The notes under the pieces were generated by a model, which worked only from the letters and a program-made list of their open reading frames with translations, searched no databases and had not been told where the DNA came from. Shown here one piece after another: positions 51,713 through 64,000 of a stretch of DNA of 64,000 nucleotides. The DNA comes from Sinonovacula constricta (Eukaryota > Mollusca > Bivalvia > Cardiida > Solecurtidae). The translations under genes were made by a program, and so were the position numbers. Numbering within the stretch: the first letter of the stretch is position 1; the number at the start of each line of letters is the position of its first letter. The stretch is taken from assembly GCA_007844125.1 (NCBI GenBank), contig CM017563.1, positions 23,276,573 through 23,340,572 on the forward strand, given 5' to 3'.

Positions 51713-53737
51713 TCCACGATTCCAGTGTTGTTCCATATCCTGCTGAGATATGATTCCCAGGTATAAATGCAAGCAAAATTAAAGCCAAACGGCCACTTCC
51801 GTTGCATTATAATCAACTCAAAATAGTATATGATATAGAAAACTGATCCAAATAATTGCGAATTACCCCTAATTCGGCCCACCTTTAATATAAATGAACA
51901 GATAAGGAAGTTGGTGCCATTTTTCTTCAATTGTGTATTTATGATTGGTGAAAGAATGCATTGGTAAACGTCGCAGAGACGTTCGTGGCTTAAGAAATAA
52001 CGAACAATTATTGAATGTTTACACTGTATTATGCCGTTGTGAACACAACCCTCGCAGAGCATGCGTAGTTGCTAAACAACGTTATATACCTCTATGTTTG
52101 ATCCTTCAACAGCAAAATCGGTAATATCGCAGTAAGCAAAATACGGAAAAGGAGAACACAAACTAGATAATCAAATACATATTGAGACATTCCGTCAACG
52201 GGATCGAATCCTGGTCTTACATTTAAATGTAAATGCTGTTGCCATACGGGCCGATCTCAAGATGCTTTTGTGAAAATACGTACTGAAGTTAAACAGACAC
52301 AAACACTGACCGACGATCTCAAGAATAATCTAACTCAATAGACTATTATGTCATAATGAAGTCATGTAAGGCCAATATTATGACCATGTTGCGTTATTTG
52401 AATGACTTGGAATTTCGTGTCCGCAAGTTTGTGACAATTCCATGAAAGTGCGAGACATCCAAATGGCAATGTTGAAGTAATGCATAATTATCATCGGCAT
52501 CCCTTCAACTTTTACTGACTAATAAATTGTGTTTATTAAATGTAAGAAAACCCTTTTGTACCAAAGTCGTATAATGGGTACTAACGCAAAAGCCAGAATC
52601 ATTAATTGTCTGTGTGAATCTGTAATTCTGTTTCTAAACACACAGGCGCTAATAAAATACCGAACATGCAAGGAAAACAAATATAAATATTTTTCCAAGA
52701 ATTTTAATAGCATTCTTTTACACAAATTAAAAAAAGAAAACACTGTGACATTTTTATCAATGATTTGTGTACCAAACAACTTTCATATATAAGTGACATT
52801 GTATTTTAACTGCTGCTTACCTTTTCTTTGCAACCATTTCTGTTTTATTATTTACATGACGCCACCTTCACCCATTTATAAATAACTGACCAATCACCCA
52901 AACAATTAACTGATGCTTATCGGTTGCCACCTGTTGTCAGCCATTTACCCCGGCAGCATGTTCAAGTTTAATAAAACTGCATGTTAAACTTATCATCTTA
53001 AGCTAAAACCTTAAGATTTGATCGAAACAACAATGGTTAAACGATGTCAGTGGCGTCTCTGTGTGACTCAGACTATCGGTATCTAGATAGCCGACTTTGG
53101 TCGTGTAATGTTTATTTATTTTTAAGCCAACAAATACACAGTTTGAAAAATGTCTATAAGATCAAAGCACGCGAGTTTTCTCATAAGCTGATGAATATGA
53201 CTAAAGTAGATGGGATCTAAGATTCATACATTTTTTTTATCTTTAGACGCTTGAATGCCTATTATTTATTTGTTTACGTAATCATTTTCACCTAGTTTCA
53301 CCTAGTTTGTACCCAATCACATGATGTGTGAAAGCTAACTTAAATACTTCAAACTTCGTACACAGCGACTTCTCTGTTATTTATTTATCACAGCTTTATT
53401 CTCATTATAATTGTTAACTCTTTTAACAGTATAATACGAATAAAATCAAAAAAAAGCAAAACTTTGAGGAGCTTTTCTTTCATTACGGTTGCTTTAACAT
53501 TAAAGAGAGCGTGGTCATTTAAAACGCGTTTATAGCAAAGAATATATTTTTCCCATCTGCTGTAATGCGAGTTTGTCAAATATATATCTAAATACTAGAT
53601 TATTATTATTTTTTATGTATTTATTTTAGATGTTCACAAATAAACATACAAACAAAAGTCATGATACAATCATAATTCACGGAATCTTTTTTATTATATC
53701 GCACTCACATAATTGGGGTTAGCATGTTATTAGTGGG
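51713..53737. other. No recognisable feature
   Basis: No supported genes or repeats. Short frames on both strands at 52519-52792 overlap each other and have no family resemblance. Confidence 0.5.
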
Positions 53738-53912
53738 GTTGATTCTGGGGTGATATATCTGAGTAGAACCATCGGCGTACCGCAGGTCAGGTGGACGACT
53801 ACCCCAGCCCCATGAAAGTTCTCGACCATATCAAGACTCGAACCCACGTGGAGAGGCGCTGAGGAGCTTCAAATCAGCGACTATAAACTCTGGGCCACGG
53901 GGGGCTAGTAAC
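53738..53912 (-). repeat. SINE-1 copy, minus strand
   Basis: Reading the minus strand, the head contains GTGGCCCAGAGTTTATAGTC, a GCGCCTCTCCACGTGGG variable-arm stretch and a GGGTTCGAGTC B box. The body has ACCTGACCTGCGGTACGCC and GATGGTTCTACTCAGATATA. This independent insertion lies outside the duplicated blocks. Confidence 0.7.
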
Positions 53913-55434
53913 TTTTTTTCTTTTTGCAAGCATTGATAACATAATAATATGGGAACAACGTGTTATGTTCTGCTGCAAAAGGACATTTTCCTTTTTTTTC
54001 AATGTACATGCTAGCTTGTCACTGTCTTCTTCACAGACGTTTTCACCAGTTTTCATAGGAATACTTAAATTCTCTGAGGGAACACTAAATTTATAAAATA
54101 GAAACGTTTCGTCAACGTCGTAGGCCAATATTATTGCACAATCCTGTCTTGTCTGTTCAAGTTCGATATCGGAGTTGAGTAAGGTCATTGGTCACGTCGA
54201 CAAGTGGACGGAGCATTCTGGTATTTTGGCGTTAAGTAAAATTGCAAAGCGAAGTACTTAGAATTCAGTTAATGTTCATATTACAGTCTTTGCTTTACCA
54301 GATGATATAAATCCTTGATAATCTTTCATCAGCCCTGTACGTACGTGCATATCTATTGGTTGACGGTAGTGTGGCCATTTTGGTATAAGAGTTGAATTTT
54401 TCGCAATATGAAAACGAAACAATTACAAAGCCCTATGAAAATATATTAAAGTTTGACAAAAATAAGAGAAAGGTCACACTCCAGACAAATGCAAAGGCCA
54501 TACAAAACAAGACGAGATTATACACAAAAGAGGTCAAATGCAACAATGGCCGCCTAGAAACTGACTGACTGACACCATTTAAAACAAACTAGCTTTATAA
54601 TCTCGGATTGTTTGCTAGCAAGCAAATGAAATGTGTTGTATTGTTTAACTATTATGCTTAACTTGTGTTTTTATTTATTTCAAAGTTACTGACTTTTTCA
54701 GAACCGAATTATTTTCTAGTTTAATCTATTTTATAAAGCCGCATAGATAAAATAATGCAATGTTAAATCAATTTATCGATGAAACATACATTTAAGGAAA
54801 TAATCAATAATCAGTTGAGTGTGGTGTTTTTTTTATAGAATTTTGTATTTTTAATACTATGAATATAATATTTTCATACATTTTCAAATTGTTGCTCTCG
54901 TATATAGGCATATATCTAAAAGGTTTCATTCATTTGAGATTCCTGTTACAAACAATAGATTACTAAACCTGTCATTGGGAATAAAAAAATACGAAAATAT
55001 GTATCAGTGAAAATATTAGGTTAGTCTTTTTATAATTTTCGGAAATGCGATATTATGTAAGAACGAATTAAAACAGTTTCAAACACGAGTTCAACTTTCA
55101 TTTTAGAATTTAATGAGATGCATTGCAAATGCAAATGTATTTAAAGGGCCCTCAACTGTTGCCGACATAATTGTTTTCATGTTTGTCTGCAACCCAGCTT
55201 ATGTAGTCAACGGCCATATTGAGAAAATACAACAAGGGCCTATTTGCATGTTTCTGGCTTTATGTATTTATAATTTTATATTTTTATCTCGATAACAAGA
55301 GATATTAGCAAAGGAATCATAAGATGAAAAGTATAACTGTAAATGGTACTTGCTCAATAATAAATAAAGCTTGATGACTTATTAAATACTTAGTTTGTAA
55401 TCCGATTTATTAACAGATTCATGTTTTTTGTATT
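53913..55434. other. No recognisable feature
   Basis: AT-rich DNA; nothing I can support. Confidence 0.5.
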
Positions 55435-56428
55435 CATGTTTTATTATTGGATCCCTTTATTATTATAGTTAAGACATGATTACTATTATAGGCTTAAATG
55501 TTGTTATGTTTTAGAAAGGCAATTACTATATGAGATTATTCATAATTTATCCGTAATATGACGTTTGGTCAATTACCTCCCTTTATCGTTTACTGTTTGT
55601 GTAGTAAATGCCATTTAATGGTTTATTATTTATATTATAAATCTTGTTGTTTTTTATGTGAGCTGTATACCGTATTTACCGTATACTGTATATTTTTAAA
55701 TATTCACATTGAGCGCGTGAAAACCCATGGTTGTTCCATGAGTTGTTGTTCCAGATGACGTCCAAGATGACAGCCATATAAAGAAAAATGGTTGAAAGAT
55801 ATACACTTTGTTTATACACATAATATTGCATGATATTTTTAATAAGGTCGCTTAAAAAGACAACCAGGAAAGACAATTTGTTTGTGTCATGGGTCATCTT
55901 AAGTCAAAATGATGGAAAATACACTGAAGTACCGGATTCTGTACAAACTGACTTATTTACATTAAAACTGAACGTAGAAGAAACAATGTTATCCACCTGT
56001 ATTTATACAAATAGTATGAGGAACTGTTTGAGAACGTTGTCTACGTTAAATGTCGTAGCGCCGACCTTGTAATACAAAAATGCATTTAACATCCACTGTA
56101 AGTACTGCTAATACGGTTTAAATCTGGTATAATTATATTAAAGCTCAATAGACAGTATGCAAATAATAGCTTGAATAAGATCACTAAGGTATAGTTACAG
56201 TCATTTGCCAGACAGACCGTATCAGCGACAAGGTAAATGTCATTTATGATCGAAATGTCGTAAAATGCCACCAAATGCAAATTTAGAATAAATGACTAAA
56301 TAATGTAATCAGTATTATATTTTGAGCAGAATTCCATTGTGGTAAATTCAAACGAATTTGTTAGTTCCCATCACCTAGTCTGTGGACATATTCCAACGCC
56401 AATCCAAATCCTATCAGCTTTCTGTGGT

Positions 56429-56452
56429 AGGTAGGTAGGTAGGTAGGGAGGT
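56429..56452. repeat. (GGTA)n tetranucleotide repeat
   Basis: About six GGTA units, the counterpart of 25806-25882. Confidence 0.9.
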
Positions 56453-56666
56453 ATATTCATTAAAACACGCAGACAAATTATTGACAATACACTCGTTCTT
56501 CTATATATATAGAACAAATAAAGTAGACTTCAGAATGACCAATACAAGTTAAAACTGTAGTTACAACAAGCTTAATTTCGAGTACATCAAATGATATATC
56601 CTCAAATGAATTCAATATGGTACAGCAGATAAACCTAAAATATTAATGTTTTAATGCATATTAAGG

Positions 56667-56730
56667 GGATTTTAGGTTCCAATCAAACGCATGATTTTAT
56701 TGTGACAGCTAGAATAACGGAAGCGAGCAT
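56667..56730 (-). pseudogene. C1q signal-peptide remnant in block E
   Basis: The minus strand reads MLASVILAVTIKSCV followed by a stop, then LEP. It aligns with the start of pseudogene D (26594 downwards). The rest of exon 1 and all of exon 2 are deleted. Confidence 0.7.
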
Positions 56731-58017
56731 TCGGATAGCTGAATTATCTGATATTAGGCTGGTACAACAACGGGAGCTCTAGGGAGATGTAGGAATAATT
56801 CGACGGTCAATTAATTGTGTATGTATAAGAATGTATATGTGTAGGCAATGGCCGTTCAAGACGTTTCCGCGTAATGTATGTGAAAAGACAAGATGCCTTA
56901 CCTTCATCATTGTAAGCTGTTTATCGTATGGTTACTTTAGTCAATTGTCAATAATAGAAAACAAATTATACATGGGACATAGTTTCAACCTATCAATAGG
57001 GCAATAGGATATATCTCAACTAAAATGTAATATTCAAGCATGAGTTGGCAATTAAATTGGATTTTTTTTCTTTGCAAAGTCAGGCCTTCTGTTAAGCCTG
57101 TTGACAGGACAGATAATTTCAATTCAAAAGATGTCATGCCAGTACTTTTCGCTAGATATAAGATAAACTACTTATGTTTGAAATTATACTTAGCAAATGA
57201 TGTTTGTGTATTATTCACATGGTTATCCTAGTGAATGAAACATTTTAACTGGCCCTCATTTTTAAGCACAGTCGAACATGAAACCATTGATAATTATGAC
57301 ACTCAGTTACGTTGTCCTCTAAGCATGCCCTTGGAACGTGCAGCCCAACTGAGCGTGCTATTTGTAAGACATCGTTAGGAAGCTACATAATTTGAGTTTA
57401 CCCTCAGCATGGACAGAGTGTGAACAGATAATTAGAATTCTATTTTGGGGTTTAATTTACATTCTTGTTTAAACTTGTTAAACATTTTTTAATATCCCAA
57501 TTAGTTCGGACTGGGGATGTAACTCTTCGTAAACATGTTGCGTTTCAGTTTATTTAGAAATAGATTAGTTGGACACAACTTGTTAAGCGGGTAGTATGAT
57601 CACGTCGCAAAAGGAAAGTATTGTCGGGACCGAAGAACGATGTCCACACTGCATCCCGAAGAGAGAGACGGATTATTTCCGTTATAAGAACTACACATTT
57701 TTTTTATTTAAAATGAAATAGAAGTCTCGCTCATGTGAAGATAGAACCGACGAACCAAAGCCCAATGTCCATCAAGGGAAAATACATGTAACACTCCTTT
57801 CAAGGTGAATTCAATGACAACATAGATAACAAGCTATTCTATTTGCATTAAGTTGTATGATCTTGGATGTTTTTTGCGTAAACCTGTCATCTTTAATCTT
57901 GTGACAAAACCTTATGATTAAACTGTTCATAATAACCAATCAGAATTTGATAAAAAAGACTGCTGAACTGACGTATGTATATTTAAGAGCATAATATAAA
58001 TGCTGATATTATGCGCC

Positions 58018-58062
58018 TGTGTGTGTGTGTGCGCGCGTGCGTGCGTGCGTGTGTGTGTGTTT
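58018..58062. repeat. TG/CG microsatellite
   Basis: TGTGTG with GCGCGTGCGTGC in the middle. Confidence 0.9.
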
Positions 58063-60658
58063 GTTTGTCTAGGTGTGCACTCTAGTGGGCCTTCGATTGT
58101 CTTGTTACTGTTCTCTGCTTTATATTCAGTTACAAACTGTGTTGAATATACGTTTTGAAAGTAATTGCATTTAGAATTTTGATGCTGGATTAATCACATG
58201 TTCCAATCAAAAAAGAATTCAATCATGCTTTACAAAATATAAAAATAACGTATATCCGTACGTAAATGTGACTGTTGTTAGATCTTTGGCCATGATAAAT
58301 ATACAGTCAAACCCCAGTCCCTCGAACATCCGGATCGTTTGAACAAAACTGACAGTCCCTGCAATTTGGGATCCTTTTTTCGAACGAATACGATTGTTTA
58401 CCAATTCAGGGGTTGCCGCATCCTTATGACAATGCTGTCATACGTGTGTTCAGAGCTACAGGTAACACGTACAAGCTAGTATTTACGCCTAAAATGGTTA
58501 AAACGCTAGAGAGCCGGGTCTCTTGTGCAGTTTATCATGTGGACAATTGTGTTGCAGGCAATAACAGGAAACACCGCTGTTCTGTGAGACTCTTTTTAGA
58601 GAAGCAAAACACTGAGTGCTCCGGATTGTTACTTTACAGTATAGCATGTAACAATTAAGCACACTATATGGAAGCAAGGAAAGTAGCAGATAGTCTAGTT
58701 CCCATCAGAGTTACGAATCGACATTGTAAGAAACATTGTGTATTGTCTGATATGACAAGGGTTAAAGGTCGATGAAGATGAACAATTCTAAAGAAAAGTC
58801 GGCAAAATATTTCCGTAGTTCAAATTATCCTTTACCAAAGTGCAACGTCGTTTAATTCATCTCTTCATCTAAGATAACATTAGCGACAATATTTATGCAT
58901 GCATGCTATATGTATTTAGACAAAGGCATATGATAACTAGCTGCTATTGCAGCTCATACTCAGTAAAATCAAAATAACAATTTAAAGTTCAGAACTTTAT
59001 TATATTTTGATAAAATTGTGTAAGACATGTACTTCTGCATACAAAATGTTTTAATATCAAATCACCACTTTTTTCCACAAAGTTATCACGACTCTGGAGC
59101 ACAGAAAGCTCATAAATCGTCTGAGCTTTAAACAAGAAGATGGCTGTCCTACGGTCTATATACTTTAATCATACTGTAATATTGTTACATAAATAGAGTA
59201 AGGATTCTGACTGTAAGAGCAATAATAATAATGTATATTTAGCTTTTACTCTGTTAACACAAAGTATTGATTTTACTTTTATATTATTGTTGTGTAATCT
59301 AAATGTTTTAAATCATTTTAATATAATTTTCTTTCTGAAGCGCAACTCATTATGGCTTTCCCTAATGTTTGCGCTATGTAATTTTTTTTTTGAATTGATT
59401 GATTGATTGATTAATTAAACATACCTTAATATATTGTAAACTGTTTTCCCAGGGTATGGGCGGATCTAGGATTTACCTTAGATCGGGCTGGGTGTAATTT
59501 TTGTTTTAAATTATAGTAATGCGAAATCAATGTGTTTGACGACCTCATAATTTGCGTATCAAACGCACATATATATGTCAGTATTCAAAATGGCATCTTA
59601 TAGGAAAATGGGAGAAAACCAGTGACAGAGGAAAAGACATTAGTTTACACTTACAAATACACGTTTGATAATTTGCAACCGAGAAGGATCGGAAATCGGC
59701 ATTTCTGCTCGGTACTACAACGCGATTTCGGATGTAGTCTAATAGTAACGAATGTCAGGTCCATGGCCTCGTTTCTTGAAAACCTTTCTGATTTCACTCG
59801 AAACACGTAGGATAATTCATGAATCATCTCCCGGATGCATGTATACAGTAAACCACCTCGGCCATATTCAGAAGTGGACATACTTTCTACTTTTGTAAAT
59901 GATCATCCGCCCCAAATTGTTCCAAGATCTTAAGGATGAAGGCTAGTCACAAAATACAATAACAGTATGTTGTTATGTTTTAACATCATATTTTTTTTTT
60001 CAGAGACAATATTAATATTGTGTGCGTGTGTGCGTCCGTTTGTATTATTTGGTGGCAAACGGGGAGAGATGTATGAACACACACCTTCCAACCGGGGACA
60101 CCAAACGAAACCCGACGTCCCGGTTGTTTTACTTCTGAAATCCGTGCATACAGGCATTGAAAGATAACATATGTGATATTCGCTGTTGCATGTCACCAAT
60201 TAACCACATTGGTATGGACCACAATATACATACCTAATTTAGATATGATATCTCTCATAGACACGCGACCCCGTTTATCGTTCGTTTCTTCGAAAAGGTA
60301 TACACATTACTAGCCGCTAGGTCTCGTTTATGCGTAGTATTGTAAACATTCATACATATGGCTGCCGTAAAATCCCCGTTAATACGTTATATTAAGAAAA
60401 TCACTCACAACAAAGTGGAATCTGGGTAGTTCTATGAAACCCATTCATGATCAACAATTCGATAAGCATTGATGATCTATAATAATAGGAAGGACAAGAA
60501 ATACTTCCTACTTGCTACATGTATTTAAATCTACACATTTATAAATGAATTAAATATATTTTATATACTTTATATTTAACATAATTTGAAAATGTAGAAT
60601 AAATCAATAAGGATGTGGTCATTTAAGCTTGATAGTACCCCTCATTATTCATGAGAAA

Positions 60659-60713
60659 GCATAATAACGATGTAATAACTGACTGAGTATGCATAATAAC
60701 GATGTAATAACAA
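60659..60713. repeat. 32-bp tandem repeat, two copies
   Basis: GCATAATAACGATGTAATAA occurs at 60659 and at 60691. Confidence 0.85.
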
Positions 60714-62535
60714 ATTGCACAAATAAATGAGTGCTTAACGCACATTTGCATACAATACAAAATACTGTTGTTGTTCTTTTTGTTTTTTTGTTTTTTAAAA
60801 AGACGGGTCTATCTCTTATGAAAACATGTTTTCGAAGAAAAGTATTGTACTTGGACAATTGATTCGATAAAATCGCTATTCAATTTTTTTCTATTACTTT
60901 TTTTTCTAGCAAGCACTCAATTCCCGCAAACTCGGATTATTTAAACATTCATTTTAAAATGACTAGGAGGCTGAATCCTCGGATGACAAATCACTATATA
61001 GCATTTGTATATTGTAATATAACAATGTACAGTGAACGTGTGTCCCGCAGTAAACACTGACAGGTGCATTGACGTCGAGTGAATTTCAATGGTGATCTTC
61101 CAGCGTAATGTCTGTTTATCCGTATATACATGGATATACATGGACCTCACCTTTCGTGTATATTTTGTAAGAACAGAGAACAACAAAAGGGAAAATCAAC
61201 ATCAAAAACAAAACGTTTTGTTAATTCAAGAACATTGATGAAAGTATCAACTAAACATTAAATATGCGTTCCTGTTAAAAATGCCTCCGTAGCGAGTTGA
61301 TGATCTAGCTATAAGAAGAAGAATATATTTTTGTTGATATCACAATGAACAAATAGTATTGCTTTTGTGTGAATAAATAAACGACTAAACAAAACGAATT
61401 GCTATTAGTATATTTTATAAGTAATTCAAATATATATTATATGAGTAATTTATATATGTGTTTTCCGCATCAGGTAGAAATGCTGTAGCTGTATACATTG
61501 ATGAACTGGGGTGATTAAATCAAAGGAAAATCGTTTAAACGGTACTTCCATACCCGCGTAAACGTATATCACTACCTATGTGCCAATGTTCGCTTTTTTA
61601 GCTCATTTAATGAGTAATTATTGATTTAACAAAACTGTTACGAAATATTTCTGAACAGGGATCATATGTTTCACTTGATCTGCATTGCTTATAAAACTAT
61701 TTGTATATGAAATATTTTGAAGTCGGACATTTTACACTGATAATCAGAAACTGCAAAACTCTCAGTTATAACAGGTGTATAAATGTAGCCTTGGTTACTG
61801 TTATGGACTGGATATAATGCAACTGGTGGGAGATCGGATGTGTAAGATTGGTTAGAAATATGAGCACTTTCTCACGGCAGATTTATGACCAAAAACCCTA
61901 CTGTGCGGTTGACATAACCATTTCAAGTCACCAAAGACATATGGGGTGACATGTGTATAAATATCTGCTGACAGGAAACATGATTAGGATAGCTAAAGAA
62001 TCATATGACTTTTTTATACTATTTAAATAATATTTAATATAATAATGTGGTGTTATCTTCTAAATGCATTTCCTTTCATAAACTAAAACGTAAAAGAACA
62101 TCCATTAACATAATTTAGCATAATTTAGCAGTCTGCAAAACGTGCACAAACCAAAATAAACAAGCTCAAGGTCGCTGTTAATGACATCATGACTGTCAAT
62201 AACTGAATTAAACTCTGGCGCCTTTAAAACCGGTATCAGATCTTTTTCTCCAAACATTATTGAAAGAAACACAGTGTTTTCAAGACATATTTATAAACGT
62301 CATTTTATATCAATGTGTTTATGAAGTCTAAATTAAGAAAACGTGGATTAAGAAAGTATCACAATCTGCTAACAAAAGGAAGATAGCAGTAAAACAGAAA
62401 TTGCAATTAAATTATTTTATGAAGACCACCGGTAATTAAAACAAATCTCAAATGACAAAATCGCATTTCCTTTTGTATATGCTTAGAGATGTTTTTTATT
62501 ATTATTTGTACTAAAATAAATCTTTTACACACACA

Positions 62536-62538
62536 GAC

Positions 62539-62595
<57 letters not shown>
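62536..62595. repeat. (GA)n microsatellite
   Basis: GA repeat with AAAG interruptions, preceded by a few CA units, directly 5' of the SINE-1 head. The counterpart in D is a CA repeat. Confidence 0.95.
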
Positions 62596-62596
<1 letters not shown>

Positions 62597-62830
62597 TGGT
62601 AAGGTCACAGATTTGTAACTCCTCTGTCCGCTTAAAATCTCAATGACTGCGTTCGAGTCCCAATCCGGGCGAGAGACTTAATTTGATGGGAGAAGGTCTT
62701 CTAGCTCTCCTGCGGTAAGCCTGTGATTCTACCCAGAAACGTGTCTAGGGGTCTTCCTCCACCAAAAGAGCTGCACGGAACTATAATGATCACAATTCAT
62801 CGCTCTGATTTCACAAAAAAACACAATTAC
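62596..62830 (+). repeat. SINE-1 copy with tRNA-like head
   Basis: The head has CACAGATTTGTAACTCCTCT, then GACTGCGTTCGAGTCCC as B box. The body has GGGCGAGAGACTTAATTTGA, GAGAAGGTCTTCTAGCTC and AAGAGCTGCACGGAACTATA, with an A-rich end. It is the partner of the headless copy at 28355. Confidence 0.75.
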
Positions 62831-63348
62831 AACGTAAGAAAATGCTAAACATTTTTGACATTCGGAATACATCAAACATTTTAGGAAAGGACAGACACTA
62901 AGGACAGCAGTAACAGTTTCTTTAAATTTGCTAGAGAATAGGCACCATTACCATTAGTGGTGATAAAATGTGACGTCTTCGGTAATGTTCGCATATCTTC
63001 CATATATTTTGGAATATTTAGAAAAGGCCTAAATTTCCATGGGTTTAAACTAGGGTAAACTATATGACATGACAATGACGGCCAAAAAAAGGTATGATTA
63101 ATGGGTTACCGAAAAGGGTGACCCTTAAATGTATATTTGCTTTTATTCCTATATTGTTATCGACAATTGGGCATTATAAATTATTCTGTATAGGGTCGAA
63201 ACGCGTCGAAAACAGTTTCATTGCACAGGACATTTATTCAAAAGGACAAATAAATCGATAATAATATACCAATCCCCAGATTCACCTGGACATGATGGTG
63301 CCTCAACGTGGAAGACGACCCATTTCCGACGTTACGGCGTACAGGTCC

Positions 63349-63425
63349 TCGGCACCGTATGACCTATCAAGTGTCGGTGTGCCGTAACCCCCGCCCCCTA
63401 AAAACACACAAACAAACACAAACAA
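63349..63425 (+). mobile_element. LINE 3'-tail micro-insertion with target duplication
   Basis: The insert carries GCACCGTATGACCTATCAAG and GTGTCGGTGTGCCGTAA, as in the 3' end of the LINE at 20568-21791, then an A/C-rich tail. ACAGGTCC flanks it on both sides (63341-63348 and 63426-63433). The paralogous site in block D has a single ACAGGTCT (29060-29067) and no insert. Confidence 0.85.
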
Positions 63426-64000
63426 ACAGGTCCAACGGAACGGTGTCATTATATCTCATTTATTGGCTTTGCTCAAAATATAATATTTATGTTAGTAATA
63501 AAGTAAACAGTATAAACAAATATGCAGAAAAGACTCATGAACGTGTTATATGAAAAGCCTCCCTTTAAAGCAGATGTCTGAATGGTCCTCGTGAGGCAAG
63601 CGATCTCAGTCGCGTTCAGAGAGAATGGCGCACTCGGGACTTTTAGATTCAGATCACAGAGGTGTAATAGATAGTAGGTAATTTAAATCGAATCCGGCAT
63701 ATATGGGCATTTACTTTAGACATAGCAAGGTAAAATGCAAAATCATATCGAATGTGTTGAATGTTCACTTAAATATTTTCTACGATCGAATGTTAGTGAC
63801 TCTGATGTAACTGGTGTCGCAATGTGTAATCTATATTTTAAAGGAGTTTTTTTATTTGAAGCTGCAGACTGGCCTACTTTCCAATCCAATGCTTTGTATT
63901 ATTGATACATATGAAATAAGTTTGATCTCAGGTTGCACACCTGTAATCGCTTATAGGCCAAAAGGCCAAATCTTACACCACCAAGCACGTTGATTAATGT

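Larger units (their letters stand above)
57850..62060. other. 4.2-kb interval present in block E only
   Basis: D joins directly from its counterpart of 57850 to that of 62060 at about 27780. The interval holds a TG/CG microsatellite (58018-58062), a two-copy 32-bp tandem repeat (60659-60713) and short open frames of unknown kind. At 58303 CAGTCAAACCCCAGTCCC resembles a pogo/Tigger-type end, but no partner end is visible. It could be an insertion in E or a deletion in D. Confidence 0.5.
55435..64000. repeat. Segmental duplication block E (partner of 24240-29620)
   Basis: It matches D piecewise and runs to the window end. The C1q exon 2 region and most of exon 1 are missing. About 4.2 kb (57850-62060) is unique to E. 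Microsatellite types and the LINE-tail insertion also differ from D. The 80-codon open frame at 55830-56072 falls where D has its C1q exon but shows no C1q features. Confidence 0.82.

Noticed and set aside
58413..58658. PYDNAV motif reminiscent of integrase-type transposases
   Set aside because: The frame starts with TTG, lacks the expected Glu after the motif and shows no other catalytic motif. The resemblance is too short to support a call.

Overview
This is a gene-poor, AT-rich piece of animal nuclear DNA, most likely from a bivalve mollusc. There are no bacterial-style gene clusters. The evidence is spliced genes for secreted coiled-coil plus C1q-domain proteins (a family greatly expanded in bivalves), tRNA-derived SINEs, a truncated non-LTR retrotransposon, MITE-like elements and many microsatellites. 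The species cannot be named from the sequence.

Two genes look intact. Both are on the minus strand and have two exons: C1q gene A (exon 1 3864-3492, exon 2 1795-1386) and C1q gene B (exon 1 43662-43290, exon 2 41367-40958). Each predicts 260 residues: signal peptide, long alpha-helical/coiled-coil stalk, C1q head. The phase-1 intron falls at the same codon in both, and TATA-like boxes and AATAAA signals sit at matching positions. No collagen stalk is present. The likely role, from the family, is secreted lectin-like recognition in innate immunity.

The window is built from old duplications. Block A (1 to about 7260) matches block B (about 38876-47373). Block D (about 24240-29620) matches block E (about 55435 to the window end). 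D holds a C1q pseudogene and E only its signal-peptide remnant. The order A-D-B-E suggests that an A-D cassette was duplicated in tandem and then eroded. Smaller C1q debris lies at 40724-40770 and, inverted, at 47822-48170. A third copy of the gene-upstream sequence of D and E lies at 17767-18110.

Between the blocks are: a LINE fragment with a decayed RNase H (20568-21790) and two tiny copies of its 3' tail (48926-48985 and 63349-63425); two SINE families; a fold-back element carrying a trinucleotide repeat (7139-7836, 33289-33549, 34774-35356, about 47126-47300); a 1.5-1.8 kb tandem duplication (32463-35745); a piggyBac-like MITE (35885-36332); and an unidentified, more GC-rich decayed element or gene at 50450-51712. 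The long stretches 7837-17700, 18130-20560, 29620-32460, 36890-38870, 48990-50440 and 51715-55430 show nothing else I can support.

All homology statements come from reading the sequence by eye. Block edges are approximate and identities were not computed, except where a run was compared base by base.
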